Shown here piece after piece: positions 59,530 through 64,000 of a stretch of 64,000 nt of DNA. The DNA comes from Pirellulales bacterium. GTDB lineage: Bacteria > Planctomycetota > Planctomycetia > Pirellulales > UBA1268. Below the pieces are notes generated by a model. That model worked only from the letters and a program-made list of their open reading frames with translations. It was not told the DNA's origin and ran no database searches. Numbering within the stretch: position 1 is the stretch's first letter; every line of letters starts with the position of its first letter. The translations under genes and the position numbers were made by a program. The stretch spans positions 340,636 to 404,635 of the forward strand of contig JAGYJY010000007.1 in the NCBI GenBank assembly GCA_018401745.1, read 5' to 3'.

Positions 59530-59867
59530 GCGAACCTTCCATTCGGACGGGCATCCACTACCTTCGCCTGTAAATCTACCCGAGCGCTGGGGTCGCATGC
59601 CAACACGGATCGCCCGCTCGTTGACGGGGCAGCGGCAGTTGACGAGGGCGATGGCCGATTTACATCGGGCGGCCCGGCCAACACGGCTCGCTACAGGCGC
59701 CTCGACCCAACTCCAACTTCTCTCAGGCCTCAAAGCTGAGTCGCCATCTCGCTGCCAGCCGTCCCCAGCAACCCTGCCGCCATCTCGATCTCAAGCTTGA
59801 GCAGAGTTGAGACTGCCCGATCGCGGAAGAGAGGAAATGGATTTCCGTCGTCGTGAGCAGCGAACGC
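59530..59867. mobile_element. gene-less cassette 3, family X copy 3
   Basis: 338 bp, third copy of family X. Confidence 0.78.
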
Positions 59868-59958
59868 GCAGAACGGTAGCGATCAGCGGCTCGCGGCCCA
59901 CGGGCCAACCATCACGCACGACGATGCCCGCGAGTCCATTTGCATCGCGTGGTTCCGG
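59868..59958. other. attC site H
   Basis: Boxes GCAGAAC (59868) and GTTCCGG (59952). The left half matches site D and the right half matches site E, so the site is a visible recombinant of two cassette edges. Confidence 0.88.
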
Positions 59959-60293
59959 GCGTCCCATCCAGATGGAGCAGGCCACCCACTTCACAGAGGG
60001 AAATCCTACCGGGGCATCAGGGCCGCACGCCACAGCGGCCTGCCCGCAGGTTGAGGCGGCACGCCGATTGACGAGGGCGACGACGGATTCACATCGGGAG
60101 GAATGACCAGCACGGCTGGCTTCAGGCGCCTCGACGCTGCATCAGCCCCTTTGGCCCCTCAGAGCAGGCCCGCCATCCGGCCCATCGCCGCCCGACGCAG
60201 CCCCACAGCATCTCTATTTCAATGGCTGACAGAGTTGAGGTCGCCCGATAGCGGAAGAGCAGGGCTGGCTTCCTTCGTCGCGTCACGCATCGC
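59959..60293. mobile_element. gene-less cassette 2, family Y copy 2
   Basis: 335 bp copy of 58679-59013 with a difference near 60206 (CACAGCATC for CACGCCATC). Confidence 0.75.
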
Positions 60294-60382
60294 GCGGAAC
60301 GGCTGCCTTCAGCAGATCGCAGCCAATCGATTCTCAATACCGCACGAGCTGATCGCGATTCTGCTGCAAGGCTTTGTTCGGC
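60294..60382. other. attC site I
   Basis: Boxes GCGGAAC (60294) and GTTCGGC (60376). GCCTTCAGCAGATCGC pairs with GCGATTCTGCTGCAAGGC, leaving extrahelical bases. Its inner arms differ from the other sites, so cassette 1 came from a different source. Confidence 0.87.
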
Positions 60383-60523
60383 ATGTCTTGGTTCATGACG
60401 TGTGGGATCAGCGAACCGACTGGGCCATAGCATTGCGGCAAACAACCCCGCCTTCACAAGGTGACGCAGCAAACCATAGGAAACACTGTCCCTATTCTCC
60501 AGTGCGCTCGCCTATCTGGCGAC

Positions 60524-61003
60524 CTACTTCAGATTTTGAATTGCAATCAAGCTCAGGATCAGAATGATTTCGCAGCAGATAGCTCCTTCAACCACATTGA
60601 AAAGTCCTGCACGCAAAATCACAGCATAAAAAGCGGACACGGACAGAAACGCCAGCACTGCCCAGCCGCCGACACCGGCAGCTGCTGGCAGGCAGGTTGC
60701 GCAGAATAGAAGCACGGCCGCGGCGATGGCGGTGCGGAGGTTGGCTCGCTCGACGGCTTGATGGTACTTCTCGCAAATCAGCACTTGGTAGACGCGGCCA
60801 TCGCCGTCAGTCAGATACAAGCAGGCTTCCGGATCATTCCCGAGGTAGGCCCTGGCGGGTTGCATGAGCTCCATCAGCGACTGGGCTGTGGCAACGGGTT
60901 GGGTATCACCGGGACTATAGAAACCGATAACGCCGCCCCCTGCATCGCGCCCCTCAAGGGACAGGTTCGCTCCAACGGCTTCAACCCGATAGGCCGCAAA
61001 CAA
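60524..61003 (-). CDS. membrane protein of unknown function, cassette 1 (integrase-proximal)
   Basis: About 159 aa. An N-terminal soluble part of about 90 residues (AYRVEAVGANLSLEGRDAGGG, then CLYLTDGDGRVYQVLICEKYH), then two or three hydrophobic segments (TAIAAAVLLFCATCLPAAAG, WAVLAFLSVSAFYAVIL, AICCEIILILSLIAI). The frame runs upstream across the cassette edge at 61020-61026, so a start inside the cassette is needed: TTG 61003 has AGGAG upstream. No family recognised. 60383-60523 is its 3' flank without a gene. Confidence 0.65.
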   Translation of the reverse strand: MFAAYRVEAVGANLSLEGRDAGGGVIGFYSPGDTQPVATAQSLMELMQPARAYLGNDPEACLYLTDGDGRVYQVLICEKYHQAVERANLRTAIAAAVLLFCATCLPAAAGVGGWAVLAFLSVSAFYAVILRAGLFNVVEGAICCEIILILSLIAIQNLK

Positions 61004-61019
61004 CTCCGCTTCTCCTGTT

Positions 61020-61100
61020 GCCGAACAGTGTTTAGGCTGGTCCGCGTAAGAGGCGGACGTCACTCATTCTGTCAGTATAAGACACCGCTGACGTTTCCTG
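61020..61100. other. candidate attI or leading cassette edge
   Basis: GCCGAAC at 61020 is the exact complement of the GTTCGGC box of site I, so it bounds cassette 1. Beyond it there is no second attC arm, as expected for attI. It lies between the cassette and the integrase remnant. 61101-61193 holds nothing recognisable. Confidence 0.5.
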
Positions 61101-61193
61101 CGATGGCAGCGTAAGCCTTTTCACGCCAACACCTTGCGTCGCCGAGCCACCGTCGACCGGGGTTCTTCTGCGGACCGGCATAAAGAGCCCCTC

Positions 61194-61745
61194 TCAAAGA
61201 CCGTCCATGGGGCTTCGGACGCCTGCGGGGCCACGATTGAGCACGTGTGTGTAGATCATCGTCGTCTTCACGTCACGGTGACCGAGCAACTCCTGCACGG
61301 TACGAATGTCGTAGCCAGCTTCGATCAGGTGCGTGGCAAACGAATGGCGAAAGGTGTGACAGGTGGCCCGCTTGGTCAGCCCCGCCCCCAAGACCGCCCG
61401 ACGAACCGCCCGTTGCACGAGCGAGGCGTCGACATGATGCCGCCCCTGCTCGCCCGTCGCAGTATTTCTCCACCGATGTTCCTGCGGAAACACCCACTGC
61501 CAGAGAAACTCCTGCGGGGCGTTTGGATACTTCCGCTCGAGGGCATCGGGCAGAACGACGCGGCCCCAACCATCCGCCAGATCACGTTCGTGGAGTCGCC
61601 TGACGGCTTTCAGATGCTCCTTCAGCGGAACGTCAAGTGACTCAGGGAGAATCGTCAGCCGATCCTTCGCTCCCTTGCCATTGCGGACCAGGATCTCGCG
61701 TCGAGTCAGATGGATGTCTTGAACAGCCGTCGCAACGTACCGGTT
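61194..61745 (-). pseudogene. intI: integron integrase IntI, N-terminal half missing
   Basis: Tyrosine recombinase of the IntI subfamily. Homology begins at [20 protein letters not shown] (about 61721) and runs to the natural stop at 61194. It keeps the IntI-specific insert [20 protein letters not shown], then [20 protein letters not shown] (catalytic HxxR), [16 protein letters not shown] (His and nucleophile Tyr) and the tail [14 protein letters not shown]. An in-frame stop lies at 61746, and the N-terminal DNA-binding domain and first catalytic Arg are absent. Its 3' end faces the cassettes, opposite to the usual integron layout. Confidence 0.9.
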
Positions 61746-61751
61746 TCACGA

Positions 61752-61976
61752 TCAACGGCCGGGCTCGCCACGGGCTGGCTGGACGTTCTCGCCTCCGAGC
61801 GCTTTCCGAAGTTCCGCGAGGACGGTTGCATCGTCTTCACGTTCGAGCCTTTCGGCGAGACGGTCGCGGGCCCAGGCGGCGAGGACGTTTTTCTTGATCC
61901 AGCAACCAAGCGCCCAGGCCGCGGCTCCGAAGGATAGCCCGGCCAATGGCACTTCCACAACCATGCGCACAGGCAT
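61752..61976 (-). CDS. possible small membrane protein
   Basis: 75 aa. MPVRMVVEVPLAGLSFGAAA, a hydrophobic helix followed by Lys/Arg-rich and acidic helices (ARDRLAERLEREDDATVLAELRKAL). The charged amphipathic end looks protein-like, but no family is recognised and no clear ribosome site precedes it. It lies between the intI break and the IS91 remnant. 61977-62148 shows nothing else. Confidence 0.35.
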   Translation of the reverse strand: MPVRMVVEVPLAGLSFGAAAWALGCWIKKNVLAAWARDRLAERLEREDDATVLAELRKALGGENVQPARGEPGR

Positions 61977-62148
61977 TTCCGAGTCGATGGACGGCTGGTG
62001 AGGCTGGTGCCGGGTTTTCCGGCACCTGATCAGCTGCTCCCGGAGCGTCTGTCCTCCCCCCTGGAGTGGCATTTTTCTGCCGTCGGCGCGGAGTCTCTCC
62101 GATTTCGGCCGCCTGGGGGCTTTGGTTTCACCTCGCGTCCGGCACCGA

Positions 62149-63108
62149 TCAGAGGCTGTGGATATCGATCACCGGCAGCTCGTCGGGCGACGCTTGAAAG
62201 ACATTGCGGTCGTCATGCGCCTGGACGAGTTCGCCCCAGTCGGTGGGTGGGCCCCGGGCCGGCGAGACGGGCGGTGGCTCCAGGGGTTCGCCCAAGTGCG
62301 TGAGGATCTTCCGGATCGGCCCCGGCTCGGTGATGAACGCGATCAGCCGGATGTCGCCGCCACAGTTCGGGCACTCAAGCGGAAACTCCTCCCCCACCCG
62401 GGCCATGAGTTTCGCCCACGCAATCCGGGAGGTGTCGTGCGAGCGGGGCTTTTGATTCGCGTCGCAGCAGCCTTCCGTGGGTTGCCCGCCGGTCGCATGC
62501 CCGCCCGCAGCGGCCTCGCGGCGCTTGCCGATGTTCCCGATGGCCAGCGCCGTGACGGCTTTTCGCAGCTTGTGGTTCGGTGCAAACACTCCGTGATACC
62601 GATGCCGGTGCTTCCGCGGCGGCGGGACGAGATCGGCGAGCCGATCCGTCACGGCGGCGACGGCTCGGGGCCGGTCGGCGAGCATGCCCCGCAATCGCTT
62701 GGGCACCGAGATCACCCACTGCCGCACGGGCACCGGCGGGATGACGTGATCGGCGAGGTGGGCGGCGGTCTGGGCCATGTGGCGGCCGTTGCAGGACGGG
62801 CAGACGCCGCGGCCCTTGCAGGAGAAGGCCACGACGAATCCCGTGCGGCACGTCATGCAGACCGCGCGGGCGAAGCCGAAGCAGAGGAGCCCGCACTCGA
62901 GATAGCCGCGGAGTTCGTCCTCGACGTATCCCGGCACGGGCCGCTCGGCGGCTTCTCGCCAGGCGAGCCAGCTCTCGAGGTTCTCGGAGACGATCTTGTG
63001 GAGCGGCGTCTTCTCGGGCCGACGCCGCTCGTAGCGGCGGGACGCCGCGGGGCCGCCATGCGGCCGGCGTCGGATTCGCGCGGGAAACCCTGTGACCGCG
63101 GCGACCAT
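62149..63108 (-). pseudogene. IS91-family transposase, internally deleted
   Basis: 319 codons. The N-terminal zinc-binding part is present (CMTCRTGFVVAFSCKGRGVCPSCNGRHMAQTAAHL, then VRQWVISVPKRLRG), as is the C-terminal part (PPPRKHRHRYHGVFAPNHKLR, ECPNCGGDIRLIAFITEPGPIRKILTHLG). The middle that carries the HUH histidines and catalytic tyrosines of IS91/ISCR rolling-circle transposases is missing (the join is near VTDRLADLVPPP, about residue 160). It cannot be active. Such elements often move next to integrons. 63109-63393 is GC-rich with no gene seen. Confidence 0.82.
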
Positions 63109-63393
63109 GGGCGGACCGGCAGGTGGACGGCAAACATAAACGGCCGTACACTATCCGCGGGGCGGAGCCGTTCGCCACCAGCGGTTCGCAAGGCTCGGTG
63201 GCAAGCAAGCGAATCCGGGGCCCGTCGAGGCGGCGCGGGAGGGCTGGGCGCCATCCGGCACGGATCAGCCCGCCTTGAGACCCCTCCGCGAGGCGAGTTG
63301 CCCGGGCTCGCATTCGCCCGGTGCCGGGATAGCTCGCTCGCCTGCTCGACGCGGCGGCCGCCGCCGCAGGACTCGGGCCCCCGCCCTGAGCGG

Positions 63394-64000
63394 TCAGGCC
63401 AGACCCTCGAGTGGGCCGTCGCCGCAGTAGTCGCGGTTACCGAACCACGCGAGCGACTCGTGGCCCATCGCCCGGGCGAGCGTCACCATTCCCTGGGCGT
63501 GCACTCCGGCCGACACGACCGCCAGCCCGCGGAGCGGGCCCCCGTCGCCGAGCCGGGCATCGGAGAGCGTGGCGGCGATGAGCACCACCAGGCCGACAAG
63601 CGCGACGAGGATCTGCACGGTGTCGGTGAGTGTCACCGACCACATTCCGCCGATGAGCGTGTAGACGAGCGTGATTGCCGCCACGACCACGATCCCGGTG
63701 GCCAGCGGGAGGCCGAAGTAGAGCTCGAGAATCCGGGCCAGCGCCGTGTACTGCAGGGCGATCCAGGAGAAGTAGGCCGGCACCTGGATGCAGGCGGCTA
63801 CCACCTCGGCCGCCGTGCCGTACTTCGCCCGGTAGAAGTCAGCCATCGTGTAGAGTTTCATCTTCCACAAGGGGCGGGCGAAGAAGATGCCGGCGAGCAC
63901 GAGCGTGCCGGCGCAGGCGAGCGGGTCGAGCACGACGCCGAGCAACCCCTCGTCGCGGGCCGCCTCGGCCGCGGCGAACATCGTGGCCGGCACGCCCGTG
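63394..64000 (-). CDS. sodium:solute symporter family protein, truncated (5' end beyond window)
   Basis: SSS-family membrane segment. LWKMKLYTMADFYRAKYGTAAEVVAA is the family's conserved loop, followed by helices FSWIALQYTALARILELYF, ATGIVVVAAITLVYTLIGGMWSVTLTDTVQ and ILVALVGLVVLIAATL. The frame is open to the window edge. It stops at 63394 after only about 200 codons, whereas the family needs about 450-550, so the C-terminal half is lost, probably by the rearrangement that left the IS91 remnant next to it. Substrate unknown. Confidence 0.8.
   Translation of the reverse strand, partial: TGVPATMFAAAEAARDEGLLGVVLDPLACAGTLVLAGIFFARPLWKMKLYTMADFYRAKYGTAAEVVAACIQVPAYFSWIALQYTALARILELYFGLPLATGIVVVAAITLVYTLIGGMWSVTLTDTVQILVALVGLVVLIAATLSDARLGDGGPLRGLAVVSAGVHAQGMVTLARAMGHESLAWFGNRDYCGDGPLEGLA

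Larger units (their letters stand above)
54485..61745 (-). mobile_element. chromosomal integron: cassette array plus integrase remnant
   Basis: Nine attC sites, ten cassettes or parts of cassettes, and a 5'-truncated intI. Recognisable genes in the array are all on the minus strand, each set followed at its 3' side by an attC. Box complementarity defines cassettes: GTTAGGC/GCCTAAC, GTTATAT/ATATAAC, GTTCGGG/CCCGAAC and GTTCGGC/GCCGAAC are exact; GTTCTGG/GCAGAAC and GTTCCGG/GCGGAAC differ by one base. The distal cassette lost its own attC where the IS21 element lies. Confidence 0.9.

Noticed and set aside
57451..60382. REP/MITE elements as an explanation for the repeated palindromes
   Set aside because: The boxes of neighbouring sites are complementary in a cassette-specific way and an integrase remnant is adjacent, which REP or MITE elements would not explain.

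Overview
The window is GC-rich DNA from a planctomycete, most likely of the Pirellula/Rhodopirellula side. The evidence is a BBP7-like outer-membrane protein, a DUF1559-type pseudopilin, a cassette protein with the planctomycete LExRxLLT export motif, futalosine-route menaquinone genes, and many short intergenic repeats.

From 1 to about 51.6 kb this is ordinary chromosome with short mixed-strand operons: purEK, tsaC, a TIGR01777 epimerase, a HEAT-repeat lipoprotein, leuCD, bioB, arfB, a BBP7 protein, a fatty-acyl-AMP ligase/ACP/alpha-oxoamine synthase megaenzyme with a thioesterase, ribE-rsmA, eno, an AAA ATPase/vWA/membrane-protein operon, two histidine kinases (one with a periplasmic CxxCH haem motif), nadD, priA, rnhA, recG, mqnE-mqnP-ubiE, comB, glyS and a transglutaminase-like gene. 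Five of these loci are broken by single-base frameshifts (six sites; two in one gene, about 0.5 kb apart), three of them in short G/C runs.

From 51.6 to 54.5 kb lies a complete IS21-family element (istA, istB) with double terminal repeats. Copies of the same repeat core lie inside both genes.

From 54.5 to 61.7 kb is a chromosomal integron. Nine attC sites can be folded by eye. Each has AAC...GTT boxes and imperfect arms with extrahelical bases. In each complete cassette the boundary box at one end is the reverse complement, or within one base of it, of the box at the other end. All recognisable cassette genes lie on the minus strand with their attC at the 3' side. Cassettes carry two ParE/RelE-type toxin-antitoxin pairs, a DUF4160/DUF2442 pair, an exported LExRxLLT protein with a thioredoxin-like partner, a membrane protein, and five cassettes without a convincing gene that form two related families. 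The integrase gene keeps only its C-terminal half, and that half is oriented toward the array.

From 61.7 to 64 kb the chromosome is scarred: a small membrane ORF, an internally deleted IS91-family transposase, and a 3'-truncated sodium:solute symporter gene that runs off the window.

The strongest candidates for something undescribed are the exported-protein/thioredoxin-like cassette, the gene-less cassette families, and the FAAL-ACP-oxoamine synthase gene with its adjacent thioesterase.
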